Source: CAUZJO01 sp963580245 (GTDB lineage Bacteria > Sumerlaeota > Sumerlaeia > MVZB01). From it: a DNA stretch of 19,403 nucleotides. The notes beneath the pieces were generated by a model. That model searched no databases. It saw only the letters and a list, made by a program, of their open reading frames with translations, and was not told the origin of the DNA. The translations under genes were made by a program, and so were the position numbers. The stretch spans positions 1-19,403 of the forward strand of contig CAUZJO010000093.1 in the NCBI GenBank assembly GCA_963580245.1, in the 5' to 3' direction. Positions 1 through 7,699 of this stretch are shown piece after piece. Numbering within the stretch: the stretch's first letter is position 1; every line of letters begins with the position of its first letter.

Positions 1-1
1 C

Positions 2-943
2 AAAATTGACCTGTGCCTGACCCGGGATTTTTTCTGGGACTTGCCCCCTGGGGGATTCGACATACTGTTTCTCGTGCCACGGCGCGACCGGAACCCCGAC
101 TTCTTCCTCAAGGCCCAATTGTTGGCCCAACTGCGCGGGACACGACTGGCTTCGCTGAGTTTCGAAACCCCCAACTGGTTCAACGAGCTGGCCCCCCGCG
201 CCCATGATCTGGAGCTGTGGAAGCATTGGAAACTGTGTTGCCGCAAGGCCGATCTGGTGCTCTCGTTCACTGCGGAGGGGGTCAAGTACGCCCGCAAGTA
301 CTTTAACCATGAAGAGGACCAGGCTCGTCACACGTTCTGCTACCCGCCGATCAACTCGATCGTCGCCGACGCGATTGGCGATCTCCCCAGGGAGAAGCGA
401 ATCGTCTTGTTCGCCCGCTTCGGGAACACCGAACACAAGGGGACCAACCAATTTCACGAGTTGTTTTGCGAGCAGATGCGCGGCTACACACTGGGAATGG
501 TGACGGGCGGGGTCCGGGCGACGGATGAAATCATGGGGGCCATCGAAGAGCGGGCCCGGTGCTACGGCGTGAAGATCGAACTACTCCAGCGACTCACGGA
601 CGAAGAGAAATTCCGTTATATCAAGCGAAGTCGCCTGCTGCTCTTCCCCTCTTTTTTTGAGGGATTCGGCCTACCCCCGGTCGAGGCCCAGTATTGCAAC
701 GTCCCGTGCATCGCCTTCGACCTGCCGGTCCTGCGCGAGGTCAACGGGGACGGGATCGCTTACGTAAAACCGGGCAATTGGGGTGCGTTCCGCCAGATAA
801 TCGGCCAAGTGCTGTCGTCGGGCCGGTCCCACGATCACCTGCGTGAGGGGATTGCCCATGTCGCTCGGTTCGAAGCTTATGTGGAACGAATGAACCGGGT
901 CGCGCTCGACCTGGTCTCGGCGAGGGGCCTTGTCACCGTCTGA
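2..943 (+). CDS. GT4-type glycosyltransferase, 5' end outside the window
   Basis: Retaining glycosyltransferase of the GT-B/GT4 type, expected to move a sugar from a nucleotide-sugar donor onto a growing surface glycan at the inner face of the membrane. The reading frame is open from base 2, before the first possible start (TTG at 41), so the N-terminus lies upstream. The visible part is about 313 residues. It contains a donor-domain stretch FPSFFEGFGLPPVE, whose two glutamates (codons at 659-661 and 683-685) form the EX7E motif of GT4 enzymes, followed by the usual small hydrophobic segment and a VKPG turn. It is followed by a 185-bp gap with a promoter-like site and then a Wzt-type ATPase, so it probably belongs to the same polysaccharide locus but to a separate transcript. 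Donor and acceptor cannot be told from the sequence. Confidence 0.85.
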   Translation, partial: KIDLCLTRDFFWDLPPGGFDILFLVPRRDRNPDFFLKAQLLAQLRGTRLASLSFETPNWFNELAPRAHDLELWKHWKLCCRKADLVLSFTAEGVKYARKYFNHEEDQARHTFCYPPINSIVADAIGDLPREKRIVLFARFGNTEHKGTNQFHELFCEQMRGYTLGMVTGGVRATDEIMGAIEERARCYGVKIELLQRLTDEEKFRYIKRSRLLLFPSFFEGFGLPPVEAQYCNVPCIAFDLPVLREVNGDGIAYVKPGNWGAFRQIIGQVLSSGRSHDHLREGIAHVARFEAYVERMNRVALDLVSARGLVTV

Positions 944-1018
944 GGCGTGAGCCAGTTTTTTGGGAGGGGAAAGCCTGATTAAAAAGATAAAAAGGTCTTG
1001 ATATAGCCTCTTTGGCGG

Positions 1019-1049
1019 TTGACAGGATTTTGCACGTAATGTAAATAAT
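1019..1049 (+). promoter_or_regulatory. Sigma-70-like promoter before the wzt/repeat-methyltransferase pair
   Basis: A perfect TTGACA (1019-1024) is followed by an A/T-rich stretch TAAATAAT at 1042-1049. Read as TAAATA the spacer is 17 bp with a weak -10 match. Read as AATAAT it is 19 bp with a 5/6 match. It lies in the 185-bp gap after the glycosyltransferase and about 80 bp before the GTG start of the ATPase gene, where a promoter for the downstream pair would be expected. The surrounding DNA is clearly richer in A/T than the genes. The assignment is by eye only. Confidence 0.5.
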
Positions 1050-1128
1050 CTCAAGTATGTAGGTGGTCTTTCGCCTTGGGACATCCTAGATTATTTGACC
1101 TCCTCTTTTTGCCCGGGAAGCAACGGTT

Positions 1129-2415
1129 GTGGCCCCCATCATCATTGTCGAAAACGTTTCCAAGAAATATTCGCGCAAGGCCAACGAGCACCTTGCCTAT
1201 GGCATTTCGGACCTGCTGGCCGAAATCCTGAGCCGACCCTCCCGCCGCGACCTGCGCAAGGACGAGTTCTGGGCGGTCAAAGACGTTTCGTTTCACCTGG
1301 AGCGGGGCGAGACCTTTGGCCTGCTGGGCCGCAACGGATCGGGCAAAACAACCGTTCTCCAAATGATGAACGGCCTGATCAAACCGGACGCCGGCGCCAT
1401 TCTCATGGACGGCTCGGCTCAGGCCTTGATCAACCTGGGAGCCGGATTCAACACCGCGCTGTCGGGCCGAGAGAACATCTTCAACGCGGCCGCGTTGCAC
1501 GGTTTCAACCGCAAGCAGACCCGTTCGATTCTGGACCAGATCATCGATTTTTCGGGGATCGAGGAGTTTATCGACAGCCCCGTCCAGACCTACAGCAAGG
1601 GCATGTACGCGCGCCTGGGCTTCGCGGTGGCCGTCCATCTGCGGCCCGACATCCTGCTGGTGGACGAGATCCTATCGGTGGGCGATTACGCTTTTCAGAA
1701 CAAATGTAATATCAAGATGCACCAGCTCAAAAAAGAAGGGGTCACCATCGTTCTGGTCTCGCACAGTCATACGTATGTCGCGCAAATTTGTGAAAAAGCG
1801 TTGTGGCTCCATAAGGGCCGGATGATGAAGCTGGGGCCGGCCAAGGAGGTCACTCAGGCTTACATCGATTTCCTCGATCAGAAGGAGCTGGAGGACCTGC
1901 GGCGAGCAAAGGAATTGAAAGGCCAAGACGCGGACGCCGCAAGAATTCGCCAGGAGAACCGGAAGGCCGCAAAGCAGAACATCTATGGAGTGATCTACGA
2001 CGAGGAAGACACCGTGGGTGGGGTTGAAGTCAACTTCCTGGTCAACGGCCGGCAAGCCGACGAGCTCAGGGTCCACGATGAACTGGTCGTCCGCTACCAG
2101 TTCGATCTGAAAGTTGACGTGACCGACCTGAACGTCTCCCTGGTATTCTTCCGCAGGGACGGCTTGAAACTTACAACGATTTCGACGCTCAATGGGGACC
2201 TGCTCAAACATGTTCACCGCGGCCGGGTCCGCTGCGAAGTGCGGATTCCCGACCTTCACTTCACGCCGGGCCTCTATGGCTTGGTCATGCCCATCCATGA
2301 AGGGAAGAGTTACCTATGGCGCAACGTCGTCAAGGAATTCGTCGTCATGGGCAACGGACGGCTCACCTGGCAGTTAACGGACTTCGACTATGAATACGAG
2401 GTATTGAAGTCTTAA
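1129..2415 (+). CDS. wzt: Wzt-type polysaccharide ABC exporter ATPase with C-terminal substrate domain
   Basis: ATPase subunit of an ABC-2 exporter that moves finished polysaccharide (O-antigen or teichoic-acid type) across the inner membrane. Residues 1-245 form the nucleotide-binding domain: Walker A GRNGSGKT at 67-74, a YSKGM signature at 155-159, Walker B ILLVDE at 175-180 and the H-loop histidine at 212. A charged linker (about 250-285) leads to a beta-rich C-terminal domain (about 290-428) in the position of the Wzt carbohydrate-binding domain, which in the E. coli O8/O9a system reads the capped non-reducing end. Start is GTG 1129, with GGGAAG 8 nt upstream. The stop overlaps the Shine-Dalgarno of the next gene, 8 bp away, so the two are surely co-translated. 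The partner permease (Wzm) is not in the window and may lie upstream. The general call is firm; the substrate is unknown. Confidence 0.9.
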   Translation: MAPIIIVENVSKKYSRKANEHLAYGISDLLAEILSRPSRRDLRKDEFWAVKDVSFHLERGETFGLLGRNGSGKTTVLQMMNGLIKPDAGAILMDGSAQALINLGAGFNTALSGRENIFNAAALHGFNRKQTRSILDQIIDFSGIEEFIDSPVQTYSKGMYARLGFAVAVHLRPDILLVDEILSVGDYAFQNKCNIKMHQLKKEGVTIVLVSHSHTYVAQICEKALWLHKGRMMKLGPAKEVTQAYIDFLDQKELEDLRRAKELKGQDADAARIRQENRKAAKQNIYGVIYDEEDTVGGVEVNFLVNGRQADELRVHDELVVRYQFDLKVDVTDLNVSLVFFRRDGLKLTTISTLNGDLLKHVHRGRVRCEVRIPDLHFTPGLYGLVMPIHEGKSYLWRNVVKEFVVMGNGRLTWQLTDFDYEYEVLKS

Positions 2416-2423
2416 GGATACCG

Positions 2424-5400
2424 ATGATGACGTTTCTGGCAAAGATGCGTAAATGCGTCGCCGGCCTGGTCCTTTCCAACCGGTTCATCAAAAAAATATT
2501 CATACGCCTGGCGTTCGACGAGCGGGTTCTGGAGCAGATCGCGACTGACGTCACGCTGCTCCATCGGCTGCAAACCAGCGAGAAGCTTCAACTGGTGTTC
2601 AAGATTCTCCTGATGCAGGACCGGGTCGCCGACAAGATTCTTCTCGATGACCAGGTGCTTGACCGGCTTTTCCTCGAAAAGAAGCTGATCAACAAGATTC
2701 TGAACTCGCCCAGGATGATGGATGGCCTGATCAGCAGCAATCGGTTCCTCGTCCGGCTCGAGTCCAAGCCCGAGGTGTTGGACCGCCTAGCCTCTCATGG
2801 AGGCTTCATTCAGAAGTTACTCGAAAGCGATAAGTTCTTCAACCAAATTGGACGCCGTCCGGCCCTGATCGAGCGCCTCCTGACCACGGAGGAGGCATTT
2901 CAAGTCATCGTTCATAATGAGAACATCCTGCGGCGCCTCCTATTCGAGGAAACGTTCTACCAATGTATTGTCTCCGACGAGAATCTACTGCGCCGCCTAT
3001 TGTTGGAGGAGCACTCGTTTCAATTCTTTTTGAATCAGGAGACCTGGCTCAAGCGTCTGTTGCGCGAGGAACGCGTCTATCAGCATGTCCTTGCCGATGA
3101 TGAACTTCTGCATCGACTCCTCTCGGAGGAACGGACGTATCGACGACTCCTCGGCCAGGAGAACCTGCTCAGCCGTCTGCTCACTGAAGATCGCTCGCGC
3201 GCCTTGCTGGCCGGACACGAGGAGTCCATCGACCGATTGCTCACCGATACCCGTGTCTATCGACGGATCTTAGCCAACGAAGAACTTTTTCACCGGGTCT
3301 TGGAAGAGGACCGGGCTTTTGAGTGGCTGGTTGCACAGAACAGGTGGCTGGATCGAATCCTCTGCGACCAACACACCTATATGCGGATTCTCGGTCATGA
3401 AGATCTTCTCCACCGTCTCCTTTCCGAAGATCGCGTCCTCACGCTGGTGGCCGGTCGCGAGGAATGCCTGGACCGTTTGCTCCGGGACAGCCGTCTTTAC
3501 CGGGCAATCCTCGCCAACCAAGAACTCCTTGGCCGGCTCCTGGCGGAGGAGCGGTCTTTTGAGTGGTTGATGGATCAAGACCCCTGGCTGGACCGCATAC
3601 TTGGCGATCCACGCACATACCCGCGAATCCTCGGCCATGAAGAGCTTGTGGAACGTCTGCTTTGCGAAGGTCACGTGCTTGCCGCGCTGGCGAGCCGCGA
3701 AGAGCTGCTGAACCGGCTGCTCGGGGACAGCCGTCTTTATCAAGCAATCCTCGCCAACCAAGAACTCCTTGGCCGGCTTCTGGCGGAGGAGCGGTCTTTT
3801 GAGTGGTTGATGGACCAAGGCCCCTGGCAGGACCGAGTGCTTGGCGATCCACGTACAACCACTCGAATACTCGGCCATGAAGAGATGCTGGGGCGTCTGC
3901 TTTGCGAAGATCGCGTGTTTGCCATGTTGGCCGGCCGCGAGGAACTGCTGGACCGGCTGCTCGGCGACCCGCGCTGCTACAAACGGATCCTGGGCAATGA
4001 TCAGCTTCTGTCACGGCTCGCGTCCGAGGAGCGCTCGCTTGATTTACTGGCGGCAAGCGAGCGGTGCGTGGACCGCTTGGTCGATGATGACCGCGTATAT
4101 CCCCGAGTACTCGCCAATGAGAAACTCCTCCACCTGCTGCTAAGCGAGGACCGGTCTTATGAGTGGCTGATGGGTCAAAATGATTGGCTGGACAGAGTCC
4201 TCGGCGACGAGCGGATGTACCATGGGATCTTCGGAAATGGCAAGCTTCTCACGCGGATCGTTTCCGATGATCGGTCGCTCGCGTTGCTGGCCCGTCACGA
4301 CAAGTGCATCGAGGGGATCCTGCTCGACAACCGCTTGCTCGATCGAATCCTACACAATCCGAGGGCGCTCGGAAGAATCCTTACCGACGAACAACTGATT
4401 TTGAAAGTCCTGTCCAACCCCAGGGCGATCACCCGCCTGACGACTGATGGGGCCCTCCTCGATGTCGTGCTCAACGATGCTCGGACGATCAACCATTGCC
4501 TTTCCAGTCCCGAGTTCCTGACCCCAATCCTGATGAGCGATCAAGCCTTCGAGGCATCTCTCTCCAACCACGGCTTGCTCGACCGTCTGATCCGGCAGGA
4601 CCGCCTGCTCGATCGAATCCTGGACAGCGAGAAGGTGACGGACAGCGTTTTGCTCGATCCAAGGGCCTTTGACCGGATGTTGGCCCAAAAGCGCCTGCTT
4701 AGCCGTCTAATCACCAGCAACGCCGTTTTGGAAATGATCGTGAAGGATCCGACCTTGCTCGAGCATTTGCTCAGCACGAACGAGGCGCGTGACTTTTGTC
4801 TGAGACATCCGATTTTTCTCAATAAAATGATTCATAGCGATGTGACGATCGAGGCGATTCTCACGGATGATGAACTGGTCGGCAAACTGCTCGATAATGA
4901 TCAAGTGTGTAAGCGGTTGCTGGGCGGCAACCGGGGCATCGATCGGATGGTCGCCGACAAGGCCCTCGCTCAGCGATTGCTAACGGATAAGCGGTTCCAC
5001 GAGAAAATCCTGCAGGACGACGCCCTGTGCGCCTCGGTCATCCTTAATCGGTTGATGAGGGATGACCAATTGCTCGAGCGGCTCGCCGCGGACGAGCGCC
5101 TGCTTAAAATGCTAAGAGCGAACGAAAAAGCGGTTGAGGGGGTGCTGCTTGATGGCGGCCTGACGGGCATGCGATCCATTTATGATCGGTTGAATGCGCG
5201 CATCGACCTGCGGAAGACCTGGCGCGTGATCGTCCCGATGGTCCGAGTCGACGAAGCCAAGATCGAAGATCAACTGCGCCAGGCGGAGAAGGGCCTGACC
5301 AATGCCGGGGAGGTGCGCGACGCCGTTCTCGGGTTGATTTCTCGCGACCATGAGGTCTTCTTGGCGGAGGCCGTCTTGACGTTCAGCGACCAACATGCTT

Positions 5401-6233
5401 TGTGGACCCAACTAAACGAGATTCTCATCTTCGAGGAGTATTACTTCGAGACCGAGCTTGAACACCCCTTGGTCCTGGATTGCGGAGCCAATTTCGGGAT
5501 GGCGACATACTATTTCAAAAAGCTTTACCCCAAGGCCCGGATCATCGCGTTCGAGCCGTATCCTGAAATGTTCGAGCTGGCCAAGTTGAACTTCGCGCGC
5601 AACCATTTTGAAGACGTCGAACTGCTGCCCTTCGCGTTAGCCGAAGAAGACCGGACCTCCAAGTTTTACGTCTCCAAATCCTACTCGATGGCCGGCTCGC
5701 TGACCGAGCGACGACGCCAATTTGATGACGAGGTCCATGAGATCAACGTCGAATGCCGGCGACTGAGTCATTACCTGCGCGAGCCCGTTCACTTCCTGAA
5801 ACTGGACATCGAAGGGAACGAAGAGTTGGTCATTGAGGAGGCCCGTCCGTATCTATCCAACGTCCAAAGTGCCTTCATCGAATACCATCACGGCGCGGGC
5901 CTGCAAGCCAACCGATTGGAAAACATCCTGCACGTGCTCGACCAATGCGGCTTTGATGTGCACGTGTCCAAATCGTTTAATTATCAACGAACGACGGGTA
6001 AGCGGCCTCTCAGTTACGTCAGAGACCCCTATTCGGTCAATATCTGGGCGCGCAATCGCGACTGGAAGGCCGCCCCCGAGCCCAATCCCAATCCCTCCAC
6101 AAAAAGGGTGAAACGCAAGTCGACCGCTCGCGGGACCGCGAAAAAGGCCACGCGGGCGATCAAGCCGCCAAAGCCGATTGCCACGACCGTCACTCCGAAA
6201 GAGTCAAAGAGTCCCCTAAAACAGAGCGGCTGA
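2424..6233 (+). CDS. Decapeptide-repeat protein fused to an FkbM-type methyltransferase
   Basis: A 1269-residue protein in four parts. Residues 1-67 are a basic N-terminus with irregular copies of the repeat. Residues 68-867 are eighty consecutive ten-residue repeats, consensus LLxRLLx(D/E)(D/E)R, hydrophobic at positions 1, 2, 5 and 6; three more copies follow at 883-912. Residues about 1010-1212 are an FkbM-family SAM-dependent methyltransferase: motif I VLDCGANFGM at 1017-1026, acidic ribose-binding FEPYPE at 1043-1048, KLDIEGNE at 1126-1133. Residues 1213-1269 are a Lys/Ala/Pro-rich tail with no predicted fold. FkbM enzymes methylate sugar hydroxyls, often in surface glycans. Start is ATG 2424, with AAGGA 5 nt before it and overlapping the stop of the ATPase gene; ATG 2427 fits equally well. 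No signal peptide or membrane helix is seen, so it should be cytoplasmic or peripheral. I do not recognise the repeat family. The link to Wzt suggests capping or length control of an exported glycan, which is inference. Confidence 0.88.
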   Translation: MMTFLAKMRKCVAGLVLSNRFIKKIFIRLAFDERVLEQIATDVTLLHRLQTSEKLQLVFKILLMQDRVADKILLDDQVLDRLFLEKKLINKILNSPRMMDGLISSNRFLVRLESKPEVLDRLASHGGFIQKLLESDKFFNQIGRRPALIERLLTTEEAFQVIVHNENILRRLLFEETFYQCIVSDENLLRRLLLEEHSFQFFLNQETWLKRLLREERVYQHVLADDELLHRLLSEERTYRRLLGQENLLSRLLTEDRSRALLAGHEESIDRLLTDTRVYRRILANEELFHRVLEEDRAFEWLVAQNRWLDRILCDQHTYMRILGHEDLLHRLLSEDRVLTLVAGREECLDRLLRDSRLYRAILANQELLGRLLAEERSFEWLMDQDPWLDRILGDPRTYPRILGHEELVERLLCEGHVLAALASREELLNRLLGDSRLYQAILANQELLGRLLAEERSFEWLMDQGPWQDRVLGDPRTTTRILGHEEMLGRLLCEDRVFAMLAGREELLDRLLGDPRCYKRILGNDQLLSRLASEERSLDLLAASERCVDRLVDDDRVYPRVLANEKLLHLLLSEDRSYEWLMGQNDWLDRVLGDERMYHGIFGNGKLLTRIVSDDRSLALLARHDKCIEGILLDNRLLDRILHNPRALGRILTDEQLILKVLSNPRAITRLTTDGALLDVVLNDARTINHCLSSPEFLTPILMSDQAFEASLSNHGLLDRLIRQDRLLDRILDSEKVTDSVLLDPRAFDRMLAQKRLLSRLITSNAVLEMIVKDPTLLEHLLSTNEARDFCLRHPIFLNKMIHSDVTIEAILTDDELVGKLLDNDQVCKRLLGGNRGIDRMVADKALAQRLLTDKRFHEKILQDDALCASVILNRLMRDDQLLERLAADERLLKMLRANEKAVEGVLLDGGLTGMRSIYDRLNARIDLRKTWRVIVPMVRVDEAKIEDQLRQAEKGLTNAGEVRDAVLGLISRDHEVFLAEAVLTFSDQHALWTQLNEILIFEEYYFETELEHPLVLDCGANFGMATYYFKKLYPKARIIAFEPYPEMFELAKLNFARNHFEDVELLPFALAEEDRTSKFYVSKSYSMAGSLTERRRQFDDEVHEINVECRRLSHYLREPVHFLKLDIEGNEELVIEEARPYLSNVQSAFIEYHHGAGLQANRLENILHVLDQCGFDVHVSKSFNYQRTTGKRPLSYVRDPYSVNIWARNRDWKAAPEPNPNPSTKRVKRKSTARGTAKKATRAIKPPKPIATTVTPKESKSPLKQSG
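2625..5024 (+). repeat. Array of eighty 30-bp units encoding decapeptide repeats
   Basis: Eighty in-register 30-bp units with no insertion or deletion over 2400 bp. The protein consensus by position is: 1 L (also S, V, T, W), 2 L/Y/F/I, 3 variable, 4 mostly R, 5 L/I/V, 6 L (also A, M), 7 small, 8 D/N/E/H/S, 9 D/E/P, 10 R/E/Q/K. Proline falls at position 9 in at least twelve units, usually after D, N or S, which is a helix N-cap pattern. Further irregular copies lie upstream (residues 11-67) and downstream (883-912). The outer copies are much more diverged than the central ones at residues 198-637. Confidence 0.93.
3015..4334 (+). repeat. 240-bp higher-order repeats inside the decapeptide array
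   Basis: Eight decamers form an 80-residue superunit. Full copies start at residues 198 (diverged), 278, 358, 438 and 558. A 40-residue half unit at 518-557 (3975-4094) lies between the last two. Diagnostic decamers recur every 80 residues: (T/C)YxRILGHEE, SFEWLMDQxP, WLDRILGDPR, LYxAILANQE. By hand count, bases 3481-3720 and 3721-3960 differ at 33 of 240 positions (about 86% identical), and the matching 80-residue copies 358-437 and 438-517 differ at 16 residues. This fits fairly recent duplication in steps of four or eight decamers. Confidence 0.9.
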
Positions 6234-6390
6234 CATCATCCCCCCGATCATCGTGGATGAAATGAACGCGACGGCGGTCGAGTCGGCGGGCGCGTTGGAA
6301 TGAATTACCTCGACGGTTTAATCCGACTCGGCTTGGAGAGACTGCCCGAACCCGCGGCCCGGTCCGAGCCATCGTGGGTTTATAAAATGC

Positions 6391-7665
6391 TCATTGTTCA
6401 TGGTGGCCGACGTGGACCTTTGGCGCGTCCGCGAAATCACGCCACACGCGTTCTGCATCCTCGGCCGCCACCTCACCGTCATGGATGTAAAACCGATAGC
6501 GGAGAACGACGTCTTCTTGCGGGGCGATCTCCCAATCTCCCAAGAATGCCGCCACGAAACAGAAATACGGGATCGTTTCGTTTGCGCGGATCGGTTCGGG
6601 GTGCCGGAAATTCTTTGGGTGGCTCATGACCGTGAGACCCGACCACACATCAGCGGTCGATCCGGACATATCGCACCAACGGACGCGCGTGTGATTGGCC
6701 TCGCTCCGCGTTTTGCCCTCCGATGTTAAGAACCGGCATTTGTCGCCATACCATTCGGGTGCCCCCCGGATCGCCATCCCGCCCCAGGTCGTCTCGCGAA
6801 CCAATACGGGACTGGCCGTCGCGCAGCGGAGCGTGGTGGTGACATCCCAAACCCAGTATCCCGCCTCCGGACCGCCGACGTTCCACGCGCGAACATCCCA
6901 GAACTCCTTGAGCGCAACTTTCTCCCCCTCGGGCGCGGCCAGATCGATATGGTCCTGAATCACGCGAAAACCCCCGAAGACCGGGCCGCTCGTCTTCTCC
7001 TCCAGGCCCCCGAATTGGACGGTCGCCTTCCCATTGAGCAGGTCCCAGAAGTTCGGAGCGCGACCTTCGAACGTGATTTGAGTGAAGGCGAGCCAGATGC
7101 CGAGTTGGTGGAGATAATCCTTGGCGCGATCGGTCACCACCTGACCCGAAGGCGACCAGGCCGGGTTGATGTAACCGCTTCGCTTGTATTTCGGATCGGC
7201 GTCGGGCGGAAGGGGCGTGATCGCGGTGTTGTAGCGCAAGACCTTTACGTCGCCCCGTCTGATCTCGAGTGCTTCTTCGGTCTGAACGACTTCCATGTTC
7301 GAGGCTTCTTCGCCCGGCCCTTCCTGTATCTCATAGGTTCGCTTCCCGCCGGCCGGGGTCTCACCCTGCAATATCCACCAGAGGCGCGAGGGCTTGCCCG
7401 ATTCAAGCTGAGAGGGAACCGGCGTCCGCTCGCCGTCCTTGATTTCCACGACCCGCACTGACGCGACCTGGTCATCCAGCCAGCCCAAGGAAATCGAAAC
7501 AGGCGTGTCCAATCGCGCGTGCTCTCCCGCCTCGGCAATAACCTCCATCGGCGGAGTTGTCGCGCTCCGAGCCTGCTCGGCACTGATCGCACATGCCACA
7601 AGGACCGCAAGACTTCCCACGCCGAACACGTTCATGACCGCTTTTCCCGTGAAGACTCTCAGCAT
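6391..7665 (-). CDS. Exported DUF6807 (PmoA-like) protein
   Basis: A 424-residue exported protein of the DUF6807 family, formerly labelled PmoA-like; the family has no demonstrated methane-oxidising role and is common in carbohydrate-degrading gene sets. Matches to my memory of the family are RSGYINPAWSPSG (162-174), a DYLHQLGIW segment in place of the usual DHxHHxGIW, GPVFGGF (227-233), FLTSEGKTR (312-320), TRVRWCD (326-332), MSHPKNFRHPEPIR (347-360) and RYRFYIHDGE (389-398). The N-terminus is a signal peptide. LVAC at 22-25 fits a lipobox, so it may be a lipoprotein. Start is ATG at 7665 with GGAGG 7 nt upstream; the frame runs further upstream but without a better start. It is the second gene of a unit with the hydrolase, 34 bp away. 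It may act on or bind a carbohydrate released by that hydrolase, which is inference. Confidence 0.8.
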   Translation of the reverse strand: MLRVFTGKAVMNVFGVGSLAVLVACAISAEQARSATTPPMEVIAEAGEHARLDTPVSISLGWLDDQVASVRVVEIKDGERTPVPSQLESGKPSRLWWILQGETPAGGKRTYEIQEGPGEEASNMEVVQTEEALEIRRGDVKVLRYNTAITPLPPDADPKYKRSGYINPAWSPSGQVVTDRAKDYLHQLGIWLAFTQITFEGRAPNFWDLLNGKATVQFGGLEEKTSGPVFGGFRVIQDHIDLAAPEGEKVALKEFWDVRAWNVGGPEAGYWVWDVTTTLRCATASPVLVRETTWGGMAIRGAPEWYGDKCRFLTSEGKTRSEANHTRVRWCDMSGSTADVWSGLTVMSHPKNFRHPEPIRANETIPYFCFVAAFLGDWEIAPQEDVVLRYRFYIHDGEVAAEDAERVWRDFADAPKVHVGHHEQ

Positions 7666-7699
7666 TGATTGACCTCCGTCTCGAGCAACTCCAACATCC

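Noticed and set aside
2625..5024. CRISPR array or tandem non-coding repeats with a 30-bp period
   Set aside because: There are no near-identical repeats separated by unique spacers. The units are contiguous, diverged, and conserved as codons in one long frame.
6234..6390. Bidirectional terminator between the convergent methyltransferase and DUF6807 genes
   Set aside because: Only a weak 6-bp stem with a 13-base loop (TCATCC/GGATGA) and no T-run was found; not enough to call.
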